Of a stretch of 62,953 bases of DNA, positions 16,413 through 24,114 are shown piece by piece. The position numbers were made by a program, and so were the translations under genes. The DNA is from JAVKFF01 sp040226215 (lineage in GTDB: Bacteria > Pseudomonadota > Alphaproteobacteria > DSM-16000 > Inquilinaceae). Each line of letters opens with the position of its first letter. Position 1 is the stretch's first letter. The DNA lies in the NCBI GenBank assembly GCA_040226215.1, contig JAVKFF010000167.1, forward strand, positions 1-62,953, in the 5' to 3' direction. The notes below the pieces were generated by a model. It had not been told where the DNA came from. It was given only the letters and a program-made list of their open reading frames with translations, and did not search any database.

Positions 16413-17383
16413 GCCTCGATCAGGGCCCGGGGCAGCTTGAAGGTGATGTGCTCGTCGCGGATCGACACCTCCTCGACCGTCAGCTCGAAGCGCTCGCGGC
16501 AGGCCTCAATCACCTCGTCGACCAGCACCTCCGGGGCCGAGGCGCCCGCCGTCAGGCCGAGCGTGCGCACGCCGGCGAGCCAGGCCCAGTCGATATCCCG
16601 GGCGCGTTGCACCAGGATCGCCTTGTCGCAGCCGGCTCCGGCAGCGACCTCGACCAGACGACGGGAGTTGGAGGAGTTGGGCGCGCCGATCACCAGCAGC
16701 GCGTCGCAGCGGGGCGCGATGGCCTTGACCGCCTCCTGCCGGTTGGTGGTGGCGTAGCAGATGTCTTCCTTTTTCGGCGCCTCCACCGTCGGGAAGCGGG
16801 CCCTGAGCGCCCGGACGATCCCGGCGGTGTCGTCCACCGAGAGCGTGGTCTGGGTCACGAAGGCCAGACCGACGCCCGTCGGCGGGTCGATGCGGGCGAC
16901 GTCGTCGACGTTCTCGACCAGCGTCACGGCACCCTCGGGAAGCTGGCCCAGCGTGCCGACGACCTCCGGATGGCCGGCATGACCGATCAGCACGATGTGG
17001 TGGCCGAGGCGGTGGTGACGCTCGGCCTCCCGGTGCACCTTGCTGACCAGCGGGCAGGTGGCATCGAGAAAGAAGAGCTGGCGGCGCTCGGCCTCCGCCG
17101 GCACCGATTTGGGCACGCCGTGGGCGGAGAAGACGACCGGCACGTCGTCGGGCACCTGCTCCAGTTCGTCGACGAAGACCGCGCCCTTGGCCTCCAGGTT
17201 TTCCACCACGAAGCGGTTGTGCACGATCTCGTGGCGCACATAGATCGGCGGCCCGTACCTGGCCAGCGCCTGCTCGACGATCTGGATCGCCCGGTCCACG
17301 CCGGCGCAGAAGCCGCGCGGTCCGGCCAGCAGGATGGTCAGCGGGTCCCTGGCGATGTCGCGGTCGATGTCGCGCTGGTTCAT
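16409..17383 (-). CDS. ispH: 4-hydroxy-3-methylbut-2-enyl diphosphate reductase
   Basis: This 324-residue 4Fe-4S enzyme catalyses the last MEP pathway step, giving IPP and DMAPP. The three cluster cysteines are in PRGFCAGVDRA (Cys26), LDATCPLVSKVH and EDICYATTNRQEAV. Substrate-binding motifs VRHEIVHNRFVV, VFSAHGVP and APNSSNSRRLVE are intact. It is the first gene of the leftward operon with the aminomutase-like gene, thrB and rnhA. It is divergent from the glycine riboswitch and gcv operon. A damaged ispE, from the same pathway, is at the left edge. Confidence 0.97.
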   Translation of the reverse strand: MNQRDIDRDIARDPLTILLAGPRGFCAGVDRAIQIVEQALARYGPPIYVRHEIVHNRFVVENLEAKGAVFVDELEQVPDDVPVVFSAHGVPKSVPAEAERRQLFFLDATCPLVSKVHREAERHHRLGHHIVLIGHAGHPEVVGTLGQLPEGAVTLVENVDDVARIDPPTGVGLAFVTQTTLSVDDTAGIVRALRARFPTVEAPKKEDICYATTNRQEAVKAIAPRCDALLVIGAPNSSNSRRLVEVAAGAGCDKAILVQRARDIDWAWLAGVRTLGLTAGASAPEVLVDEVIEACRERFELTVEEVSIRDEHITFKLPRALIEA

Positions 17384-17554
17384 GGTCGATCCAATCCGGT
17401 GCCCTCCGGATGCCGGGCGCCGTGCTCGTCGGTTCTCGTCCTCATGACGTCACGCGCCCCATATAGGCGATCGGAGCGCATTCGTCGCCCCCACGTTTCG
17501 TCACGGTGCGGTGCGCGAAGAAGCGAGCGCGGGTGACGGCTCCGCGCTGGGGCG

Positions 17555-17582
17555 TTGACTCTTTCGCGCGGCCCCTTACCCT
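17555..17582 (+). promoter_or_regulatory. Probable promoter of the gcv operon
   Basis: TTGACT (17555-17560) and TACCCT (17577-17582) have a 16-base spacer. They end about 20 bases before the first conserved base of the glycine aptamer. The -35 is strong and the -10 is weak; placement relative to the riboswitch supports it. Confidence 0.4.
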
Positions 17583-17599
17583 AGATCTCAAGCCTACGA

Positions 17600-17830
17600 C
17601 CCCTGCGGGAGAGTGCGGATGCGATTCGGACCGGCATGGCCTGGCCCGGATCGATCACCGCCGCCGAAGGAGCAACCGCCCCGGAAACTCTCAGGCAAAC
17701 GGACCGCTGGGGGAGGCCCTCTGGAAAGGGTCGGCGCGATCGGCGCCGGCACACCGACGGAGTAAACCCAACGGCCGGGCACAAGGCCGACCCGGGTGAA
17801 TCTCTCAGGTCTACCGACAGAGCGGGGTTG
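17600..17830 (+). ncRNA. Tandem glycine riboswitch
   Basis: Two glycine aptamers precede gcvT. The first has GCGGGAGAG, GCCGAAGGAGCAACC, AACTCTCAGGCAAACGGAC and CTCTGG. The second has CACCGACGGAGTAAACCC, GGGTGAATCTCTCAGGT and ACCGACAGAG. These are the conserved core segments of the class, and the linker is short, as in cooperative tandem forms. It should raise gcv expression when glycine is in excess. A downstream segment, 17865-17873, can pair perfectly with 17814-17822 of aptamer two and may be part of the switching mechanism. Confidence 0.93.
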
Positions 17831-17934
17831 CGATCCGTAACCACCCCGGCCACGGGGCGCGGACCTCTGTCGGACAGGCCTGGCCAGCAAGACATGCGGA
17901 TCGCCCAGGCCGGAAGCTTGAGGAGGACGATCCG

Positions 17935-19053
17935 TTGGCTGGCGAAGGCGAGACCGAGACCTTGAAACGGACGCCGCTGCACGCCCTGCATGTCGCGCTG
18001 GGCGGACGCATGGTGTCGTTCGCCGGCTACGACATGCCGGTGCAGTTCCCGGCCGGCATCCTGAAGGAACACCAGCACACGCGGTCCCGGGCCGGGTTGT
18101 TCGACGTCTCGCATATGGGCCAGGCGAGCCTGTCCGGAAACGGCGTGGCGTCGGCGATCGAGCGGTTGCTGCCGGGCGACATTCAGGCCCTGGCCCCAGG
18201 CCAGATGCGCTACACCCAGCTGACCAACAAAAAGGGCGGCATCCTCGACGACCTGATGGTCACGAGGCTCTCGGACGACCGGCTGTGGCTGGTCGTCAAC
18301 GCTGCCTGCAAGGAGGCCGATTTCGCGCTGATCGAGCGTGGACTGGACGGCGTCGCGACCCTGGCGCGCGCGGAAGACCGGGCGCTGCTCGCCCTGCAGG
18401 GACCGCAAGCGGCCGCCGTCATCGCCCGCTTTGCGCCCGACCTCGCCACGCTGCCCTTCATGGCCATGACCGAGGCCACGATCGACGGCGTGCCCGCCCT
18501 CGTCTCCCGCTCCGGCTACACCGGCGAGGACGGCTACGAGATCTCCGTGCCGGCCGGCGAGGCGGAGCGGATCGCCCGCCTGCTGCTGGCCGAGGAGGAG
18601 GTGCTGCCCATCGGCCTCGGCGCCCGCGACAGCCTGCGCCTGGAAGCCGGCTTGTGCCTTTACGGCCACGACATCGACGAGACCACGACGCCGGTGGAGG
18701 CGGCCCTGACCTGGTCGATCTCCAGGCGGCGGCGCGAGGAGGGCGGCTTTCCCGGCGCCGACGTGGTGCGGCGGCAGCTGGCCGAGGGCGTGACGCGCAA
18801 GCGCGTCGGCATCCTGCCGGACGGCCGCGCCCCGGCCCGGGAGGGGACCGCCATCACCGTCGATGGCGGGACCGTCGGCACGGTCACCAGCGGGGGCTTC
18901 GGCCCAAGCTTCGGCGGCCCCGTTGCGATGGGCTATGTGGCCACCGAGCACGCCAAACCCGACACGGCCCTCACGCTCACGGTGCGCGGCCGGGACCTGC
19001 CGGCCCGGACCGCCAGGATGCCCTTCGTGCCGCAGCGCTACTACCGGGGGTGA
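17935..19053 (+). CDS. gcvT: Glycine cleavage system T protein (aminomethyltransferase)
   Basis: This 372-residue protein transfers the methylene group from the lipoyl arm of H protein to tetrahydrofolate and releases ammonia. Its N-terminal part has LHALHVALGGRMVSFAGYDMP, LFDVSHMGQ and GGILDDLMV. RSGYTGEDGYEI is in the middle, and LGARDSLRLEAGLCLYGHDI matches the folate-binding region. The start is TTG 17935, preceded by AGGAGG eight bases upstream; no ATG fits. It is the first gene after the glycine riboswitch, so the TTG may keep initiation modest unless the leader is open. Confidence 0.96.
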   Translation: MAGEGETETLKRTPLHALHVALGGRMVSFAGYDMPVQFPAGILKEHQHTRSRAGLFDVSHMGQASLSGNGVASAIERLLPGDIQALAPGQMRYTQLTNKKGGILDDLMVTRLSDDRLWLVVNAACKEADFALIERGLDGVATLARAEDRALLALQGPQAAAVIARFAPDLATLPFMAMTEATIDGVPALVSRSGYTGEDGYEISVPAGEAERIARLLLAEEEVLPIGLGARDSLRLEAGLCLYGHDIDETTTPVEAALTWSISRRRREEGGFPGADVVRRQLAEGVTRKRVGILPDGRAPAREGTAITVDGGTVGTVTSGGFGPSFGGPVAMGYVATEHAKPDTALTLTVRGRDLPARTARMPFVPQRYYRG

Positions 19054-19077
19054 GCCATCGAAAGCGGGAGACAGAAG

Positions 19078-19602
19078 ATGACCTTGCGGCCTTTGCGCCA
19101 CGCTGCCGTCGGCGGCGCGGCCCTGGCGCTGGCGTCCTGCGCCTCGCCGTTCGAGCCCGACCCCGGCAGCTTCGCGGTCTCCCTGGTCGAGGAGGGCTGC
19201 CTGCCGGCGTTGCAGTCGGGCATCTCGCTGGCCGCCCTGGCCGCCGACCGGGGGCTTGAGGAGTCGCTCTATCTCGGCATCCCCGGCCTGGCACGGCCGA
19301 CCGCTGCCTGGGCGCGCGAGGTCCGCGGCAGCACTGTCCGCCTGGTCGACGCGCCCGGTTTCTGCGCGGTGGTCGTCGAGGACACCGACACCACGGAGAT
19401 CGCCGGGATGGTGGAAAGCCGGATCGGCGGGCTGACACAGGCCTCGACCGGCATGCCGGTGGTGCGCATCCCCGGCCTGCTCGACTTCGCGGTCAGGAGC
19501 TACGTGACCACCGGCAGCGCGCCGCGCCGTATCACGGTCACCAGCCTCGGCACGGCAGCCGATGCGGGATTCGGAGACAACACGCTGATCACGGTGGAAT
19601 GA
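19078..19602 (+). CDS. Lipoprotein of unknown function inside the gcv operon
   Basis: I do not recognise this 174-residue protein. It has a bacterial lipoprotein signal with lipobox LASC (Cys21), so it is probably anchored at the inner or outer membrane. The mature part has two further cysteines, in EEGCLPALQ and DAPGFCAVV, about 60 residues apart and possibly disulfide-bonded. No known domain is visible. It lies 24 bases after gcvT and 73 bases before gcvH in the same direction, so it should be co-transcribed under glycine riboswitch control. A membrane protein is unexpected in this cytoplasmic pathway. Confidence 0.75.
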   Translation: MTLRPLRHAAVGGAALALASCASPFEPDPGSFAVSLVEEGCLPALQSGISLAALAADRGLEESLYLGIPGLARPTAAWAREVRGSTVRLVDAPGFCAVVVEDTDTTEIAGMVESRIGGLTQASTGMPVVRIPGLLDFAVRSYVTTGSAPRRITVTSLGTAADAGFGDNTLITVE

Positions 19603-19675
19603 AGAGACCGCGCCGGCGACGAGGTTCGGCCCGCGCGCGGTCAGGGGAAAACGAACAGACGAGGACAGGTGAGGC

Positions 19676-20053
19676 ATGAGCACGGTTCGCTTCTCGGAAG
19701 ACCACGAATGGGTTCGGCTTGACGGCGATATCGCCACCGTCGGCATCACCCACCACGCCCAGGAACAGCTTGGCGACATCGTCTATGTCGAACTGCCGGA
19801 GAGCGGCCGCACGGTCGATCGCGGCGAAGAGTTCGCGGTCGTGGAGTCGGTCAAGGCGGCGAGCGAGGTCTACGCCCCTGTGGCCGGCGAGATCGTCGAG
19901 TTGAACGATGCCATCGTCGAGGATCCGAGCCTGATCAACGCCTCGGCCGACAAGGACGGCTGGTTCGTCAGGATCAAGGTCTCCGGGCCCGAGGCGCTTG
20001 AGGGCCTGATGGACGAGGCCGCCTACAAGGCCTTCGCCGAGGAGAACAGTTGA
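19676..20053 (+). CDS. gcvH: Glycine cleavage system H protein
   Basis: This 125-residue lipoyl carrier shuttles the aminomethyl group between P, T and L proteins. The lipoylated residue is Lys60 in VVESVKAASEVYAP. FSEDHEWVRLDGD, GITHHAQEQLGDIVYVELP and GWFVRIKV are family signatures. Its stop codon overlaps the gcvPA start (TGATG), indicating coupled translation. GcvL (dihydrolipoyl dehydrogenase) is not in the window and is presumably shared with the 2-oxoacid dehydrogenases. Confidence 0.97.
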   Translation: MSTVRFSEDHEWVRLDGDIATVGITHHAQEQLGDIVYVELPESGRTVDRGEEFAVVESVKAASEVYAPVAGEIVELNDAIVEDPSLINASADKDGWFVRIKVSGPEALEGLMDEAAYKAFAEENS

Positions 20054-21405
20054 TGCGCTACCTGCCCCACACCGACGCCGACCGCCAGGCAATGCTGCAG
20101 GCGATCGGCGTCGGCGCCATCGACGAGTTGTTCCGCGACGTGCCCGAGGGCCTGCTCCTCGAGGGCCCGGTCGACGGGCTGCCGAACCACCAGCCGGAGA
20201 TGGAGGTCGAACGGCATCTGGGGAGGCTGGCGGCCCGGAACGTGCCGGCGGGCTCGGTCCCGTCCTTCCTCGGCGCCGGCGCCTACCGGCACCACGTGCC
20301 GGCCGCCGTCGACCACCTGATCCAGCGCGGCGAGTTCCTCACCGCCTACACGCCCTACCAGCCCGAGGTCAGCCAGGGCACGCTGCAGGCGCTGTTCGAG
20401 TTCCAGACCCAGGTCGCGCTGATCACCGGCATGGAGGTCGCCAACGCCTCGATGTATGACGGCGCGACGGCCTGCGCGGAGGCGGTGATGATGGCCTTCC
20501 GCGTCACCCGGCGCCGCAAGGCGGCCTTCTCCGGCGGCGTCCACCCGCACTATCGCGACGTCACCCGCAACCTGGTGCAGTTCACCGGCGGCACGCTGGA
20601 GGAGCACGACCCCGATCCGCGCGGCTCGGAGGGGCTGAGCGACAGCCTCGACGGGGAGACGGCCTGCGTCGTCGTCCAGAACCCGACGCTGTTCGGGCAT
20701 GTGGCCGATCTAGCGCCCCTGGCCGAGGCGGCGCACGCCGCCGGCACCCTGCTGATCGTCGTCGTCACCGAGGCGGTGTCGCTGGGCCTGCTGCCCTCGC
20801 CCGGCTCCATGGGTGCGGACATCGTGGTGGCGGAGGGCCAGTCGATCGGCAATTCGCTCAACTTCGGCGGCCCCCATGTCGGACTGTTCGCCACGCGGCA
20901 GAAATTCGTGCGACAGATGCCGGGCCGGCTCTGCGGCCAGACGGTCGACGCCGACGGCCAGCGCGGCTTCGTGCTGACGCTGTCCACGCGCGAGCAGCAC
21001 ATCCGCCGCGAGAAGGCGACCAGCAACATCTGCACCAATTCCGGGCTCTGCGCGCTCGCATTCACCATCCACATGGCGCTGCTCGGCGAGAGCGGCTTCA
21101 CCCGGCTCGCCCGTCTCAACCACGCCCGCGCCGTGGCGCTGGCCGACCGGCTGGGCGGGATCGAGGGCGTGCGGCTGCTCAACGAGGGCTTCTTCAACGA
21201 GTTCACGCTGGAACTGCCGGGCAATGCCGCGGAGATCGTCGAGCGGCTGGCCGGCCGCGGCGTGCTCGCCGGCGTTCCCGTCAGCCGTCTCTACCGCGAC
21301 CGCCCGGCGCTCGACGACCTGCTGCTGGTGGCGGCGACCGAGACCACCAGCCAGGCGGATATCGACGCCTTCGCGTCGGCCCTCGCCGAGGAGATCGCCC
21401 GATGA
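20053..21405 (+). CDS. gcvPA: Glycine dehydrogenase (decarboxylating) subunit 1
   Basis: This 450-residue protein is the alpha half of the split P protein, which decarboxylates glycine with PLP. It begins MRYLPHTDADRQAML. FLGAGAYRHHVPAAVDHL, FLTAYTPYQPEVSQGTLQ and ITGMEVANASMYDGATA follow. The start is ATG 20053 within the gcvH stop; the TTG just before it is less likely. Bacteria have either a single long GcvP or this two-subunit form. The 3' end overlaps gcvPB by four bases. Confidence 0.96.
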   Translation: MRYLPHTDADRQAMLQAIGVGAIDELFRDVPEGLLLEGPVDGLPNHQPEMEVERHLGRLAARNVPAGSVPSFLGAGAYRHHVPAAVDHLIQRGEFLTAYTPYQPEVSQGTLQALFEFQTQVALITGMEVANASMYDGATACAEAVMMAFRVTRRRKAAFSGGVHPHYRDVTRNLVQFTGGTLEEHDPDPRGSEGLSDSLDGETACVVVQNPTLFGHVADLAPLAEAAHAAGTLLIVVVTEAVSLGLLPSPGSMGADIVVAEGQSIGNSLNFGGPHVGLFATRQKFVRQMPGRLCGQTVDADGQRGFVLTLSTREQHIRREKATSNICTNSGLCALAFTIHMALLGESGFTRLARLNHARAVALADRLGGIEGVRLLNEGFFNEFTLELPGNAAEIVERLAGRGVLAGVPVSRLYRDRPALDDLLLVAATETTSQADIDAFASALAEEIAR

Positions 21406-22991
21406 GCAAGCAGACGATGAATCGTCAGGGCCGGCCAAGCCAGGCCGGATCGAGCGACGCCCTGGAGACGGAGACGATCCGCACCCACACCGGCGACCGC
21501 GCCCTGATGGTCGAGGAGAAGCTGATCTTCGAGATGGGCAATCCCGGGTCCTGCGGTGTCGACCTGCCCGATCCCGGCGCATTCCAGCCCCGGCTGGGCG
21601 GGCTCGCGCCGCGCGGCGAGATCGGCCTGCCGGACCTGGCGGAGCCGACCGTGGTGCGCCACTACACCCGGCTCAGCCAGAAGAACATGGGCATCGACAC
21701 CACGATGTACCCTCTCGGTTCCTGCACCATGAAGCACAATCCGCGCCTCAACGAGAAGCTGGCGCGGCTGCCGGGCTTCGCCGACATCCACCCGCTGCAG
21801 CCGGTCTCCACCGTGCAGGGCGCGCTGGAACTGATCGAGGAACTGGCCCACTGGCTGCGGACGCTGACCGGCATGCCGGCCGTCGCCATGTCGCCCGGTG
21901 CCGGGGCCCATGGCGAGCTTTGCGGCATGATGGCGATCCGGGCTGCGCTGGAGGCACGCGGCGAGAAGCGGACCCGGGTTCTGGTGCCCGAATCGGCGCA
22001 TGGCACGAACCCGGCCACGGCGGCGGCGCTGGGCTACGCCGTCGACGCCATCCCGGGCACCGAGGACGGCCGCATGGACCTCGACGCCTTCAAGGCCAAG
22101 CTTGGGCCGGACGTGGCGGCGATCATGCTGACCAATCCGAACACCTGCGGCCTGTTCGAGCGCGACGTGAAGGCGGTCGCCGACGCCATCCATGCGGCCG
22201 GTGGCTTCTTCTATTGCGACGGCGCGAACTTCAACGCCATCGTCGGCAAGGTGCGGCCGGGCGATCTCGGCATCGATGCCATGCACATCAACCTCCACAA
22301 GACCTTCTCCACGCCCCATGGCGGTGGCGGTCCCGGCTCCGGCCCGGTGGTGCTGTCCGAAGCGCTGGCACCCTTCGCGCCCCTGCCGTTCATCGTCGCC
22401 GGCGCGGACGGGCTGACGCTGATCGAGCATGTCGGCCAGGACGGACACGGCGAGCAGAGCTTCGGCCGCATGAAGGGCTTCCACGGCCAGATGGGCATGT
22501 TCGTGCGCGCGCTGACCTATATGCTCTCCCACGGCGTCGACGGCATGCGCCAGGCCTCCGAGGACGCGGTGCTCAACGCCAACTACATCCTGTCCCGGCT
22601 CGATGGCACGCTCAGCGCCCCCTATCCGGGACCCTGCATGCACGAGGCACTGTTCGACGACCGCTTCCTCAAGGACACCGGCGTCGGCACGCTCGACATC
22701 GCCAAGGGGTTGATCGACGAAGGCTTCCACCCGATGACCATGTACTTCCCGCTGGTCGTGCACGGCGCCCTCCTGATCGAGCCGACGGAGAGCGAGACCA
22801 GGCAGACACTCGATCGCTTCATCGAGACGCTGGCGGCGCTGGCGGTCGAGGCGAAGACCAAGGACGGCGCCAGGCGCATCGCCGGCGCCCCCTACTTCAC
22901 GCCGCGTCGCCGCCTGGACGAGACCCAGGCCGCCCGCAACCCGGTGCTGCGCTGGACCCCCGAGCCGGGCATGGCGGAGGCGGCGGAGTAA
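21402..22991 (+). CDS. gcvPB: Glycine dehydrogenase (decarboxylating) subunit 2
   Basis: This 529-residue protein is the PLP-bearing half of the split P protein. The PLP lysine is in the motif NLHKTFSTPHGGGGPGSGP. MYPLGSCTMKHNPRLNEK, AGAHGELCGMMAIR and ESAHGTNPATAAALGY are typical. The N-terminal 40 residues (QAGSSDALETETIRTHTGD) are a slightly long but common extension. It is the last gene of the riboswitch-controlled gcv operon, followed by a large palindrome that may terminate transcription. Confidence 0.96.
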   Translation: MSKQTMNRQGRPSQAGSSDALETETIRTHTGDRALMVEEKLIFEMGNPGSCGVDLPDPGAFQPRLGGLAPRGEIGLPDLAEPTVVRHYTRLSQKNMGIDTTMYPLGSCTMKHNPRLNEKLARLPGFADIHPLQPVSTVQGALELIEELAHWLRTLTGMPAVAMSPGAGAHGELCGMMAIRAALEARGEKRTRVLVPESAHGTNPATAAALGYAVDAIPGTEDGRMDLDAFKAKLGPDVAAIMLTNPNTCGLFERDVKAVADAIHAAGGFFYCDGANFNAIVGKVRPGDLGIDAMHINLHKTFSTPHGGGGPGSGPVVLSEALAPFAPLPFIVAGADGLTLIEHVGQDGHGEQSFGRMKGFHGQMGMFVRALTYMLSHGVDGMRQASEDAVLNANYILSRLDGTLSAPYPGPCMHEALFDDRFLKDTGVGTLDIAKGLIDEGFHPMTMYFPLVVHGALLIEPTESETRQTLDRFIETLAALAVEAKTKDGARRIAGAPYFTPRRRLDETQAARNPVLRWTPEPGMAEAAE

Positions 22992-23003
22992 GTCGCGAGC
23001 CCC

Positions 23004-23123
23004 GGCGAAGACGGGCGAGGGATCCCGGCTCTCCGCTACGCTTCGGCCGGGATGACGGTCGGTGTTGTCGTCATCCCGGGCAAGGCGAAGCCGCAGATCC
23101 GGGATCTCCATCCCGTCTTCGCC
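23004..23123. repeat. Large imperfect palindromic intergenic repeat, copy 2
   Basis: The outer arms GGCGAAGACGGG (23004-23015) and CCCGTCTTCGCC (23112-23123) are perfect complements. Inside are GGGATCCCGG / CCGGGATC and CCGGGATGAC / GTCATCCCGG. It follows gcvPB and can fold along nearly all its length. It is the clearest copy of the family. Confidence 0.75.
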
Positions 23124-23143
23124 ACACCTCCCGACTCGCCCCC

Positions 23144-23172
23144 TTGACGGCAGACATAAAGCCAGCTTTATA
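23144..23172 (+). promoter_or_regulatory. Promoter with an overlapping inverted-repeat operator
   Basis: TTGACG (23144-23149) and TTTATA (23167-23172) have a 17-base spacer. A perfect inverted repeat, ATAAAG-CCAG-CTTTAT (23156-23171), lies between and over the -10. Transcription would start almost exactly at the SAM-II aptamer. ATAAAG-N4-CTTTAT resembles sites I recall for ArsR-family SAM or SAH-sensing regulators of methionine metabolism in Proteobacteria; that link is from memory and unverified. Confidence 0.6.
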
Positions 23173-23177
23173 TTCAT

Positions 23178-23232
23178 CCAGCGCCGATTTGAGCCTCAGC
23201 TTGCGGGCGCTTAACAAATGCCGCTAAAGCGA
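23178..23232 (+). ncRNA. SAM-II riboswitch
   Basis: The RNA has P1 formed by GCGCC (23181-23185) and GGCGC (23206-23210). The conserved GATTT comes directly after the 5' strand. After P1 comes the 3' segment TTAACAAATG-CC-GCTAAAGC. This matches the compact H-type pseudoknot of SAM-II, whose known alphaproteobacterial examples have the same GATTT ... AAATG-N2-GCTAAA pattern and usually precede methionine genes. A terminator and an OsmC-like gene follow. Confidence 0.82.
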
Positions 23233-23251
23233 CGGACCGATCGCATTGGTC

Positions 23252-23287
23252 ACCGCCGGCTCACCTTTGGTCCGGCGGTTTTTCTTT
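23252..23287 (+). terminator. Rho-independent terminator of the SAM-II attenuator
   Basis: The stem ACCGCCGG (23252-23259) with CCGGCGGT (23272-23279) has a 12-base loop and is followed by TTTTTCTTT. It sits 20 bases after the aptamer and 50 bases before the coding start, the position expected for transcription attenuation by SAM. Confidence 0.85.
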
Positions 23288-23337
23288 GGGTCATCCGCGC
23301 CATTGAGGCCGCCTCGATCGACGCGGAGGATGACACC

Positions 23338-23823
23338 ATGGCAAGCGCCCTCAATCAACCGGTAAGGGCGAGCGTGCGGACACTGGGGCCAGGAACGGCC
23401 CAGGCCCGGTCGGGCCGTCACCGCTGGCTCATGACCGGCTCTCGCGTGTGCGGTTCAAGCGGGGATGATGGGGACGCCGGCGTCCCGCCGCCGGCGCATT
23501 TTCTCGCCGCCGCGATCGCCTGGCATGAGGCGAGCTATCAGGCGCTCGCCGCCGAGTTCGGCATCACGGTGCATTGCGTGCACGTCGATGCGCGCCTCGA
23601 TCAACAGGACGACGCGCCCATCACCTCGCCGCCGGAGAGGGGGCCAAGGTGCCGCATCCACCTGGCCGTGACAGTGGAGAGCCCGGCCAGCCTGGCGGAG
23701 ATCGCCCGGCTGCGCGCCGCCGTCATGGCCCGCTGCCCGGCGATCGGCTTCCTGCGCGCCGGCGCGGCGCTGTCGGTCGGACTGGAGCACGTCATTCCGC
23801 TGGGCCGAAAGGCGGCGGCCTGA
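23338..23823 (+). CDS. OsmC-like protein under SAM-II control
   Basis: This 161-residue protein looks like a divergent OsmC/Ohr-fold protein. PPPAHFLAAAIAWHEASYQ corresponds to the central helix, GITVHCVHVDARLD to the next strand, and MARCPAIGFLRAG to the second helix. OsmC enzymes use two cysteines; here the first position is Trp-His (AIAWHEA) and only the second (RCPA) remains, so peroxidase chemistry is doubtful. The ATG at 23338 has an excellent GGAGG site nine bases upstream. The gene stands alone behind a SAM-II riboswitch and terminator, so a role in methionine or sulfur metabolism is likely. The family assignment is moderate; gene reality is strong because of the leader. Confidence 0.68.
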   Translation: MASALNQPVRASVRTLGPGTAQARSGRHRWLMTGSRVCGSSGDDGDAGVPPPAHFLAAAIAWHEASYQALAAEFGITVHCVHVDARLDQQDDAPITSPPERGPRCRIHLAVTVESPASLAEIARLRAAVMARCPAIGFLRAGAALSVGLEHVIPLGRKAAA

Positions 23824-24114
23824 AGAAATGGACCGGCGCCGAAGGCCCCTCAAGCAGATGTGTAGCAGCGCCAGGGCCAACATGCGGTGTGTCCGGATTC
23901 TCGATGGGCATGCGCTCCCGCGTTAGCCTGCGAGGGCGTCTCTATCTCCTATCGTCCCTCAACGGACCATCGTGACGTTCGACACCAGCGCGGTCACACA
24001 TGTTTCACGGCGGCATATGATAGGCGGGAAAGGTGGCTGGCGTATGCCGCCACCTGTTCACAAGCGACAGGAACGTGACCTTGCGTGAACGGTCGCCCGG
24101 TCGTCCCGAATGGG
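23824..24114. other. Intergenic stretch with no recognised feature
   Basis: About 290 bases separate the OsmC-like gene and the convergent methyltransferase gene. I see no plausible gene, tRNA or strong hairpin with a T-run. Confidence 0.5.

Noticed and set aside
23824..24114. A small RNA or tRNA in the gap between the OsmC-like and methyltransferase genes.
   Set aside because: No cloverleaf, CCA end or strong hairpin followed by T residues was found.
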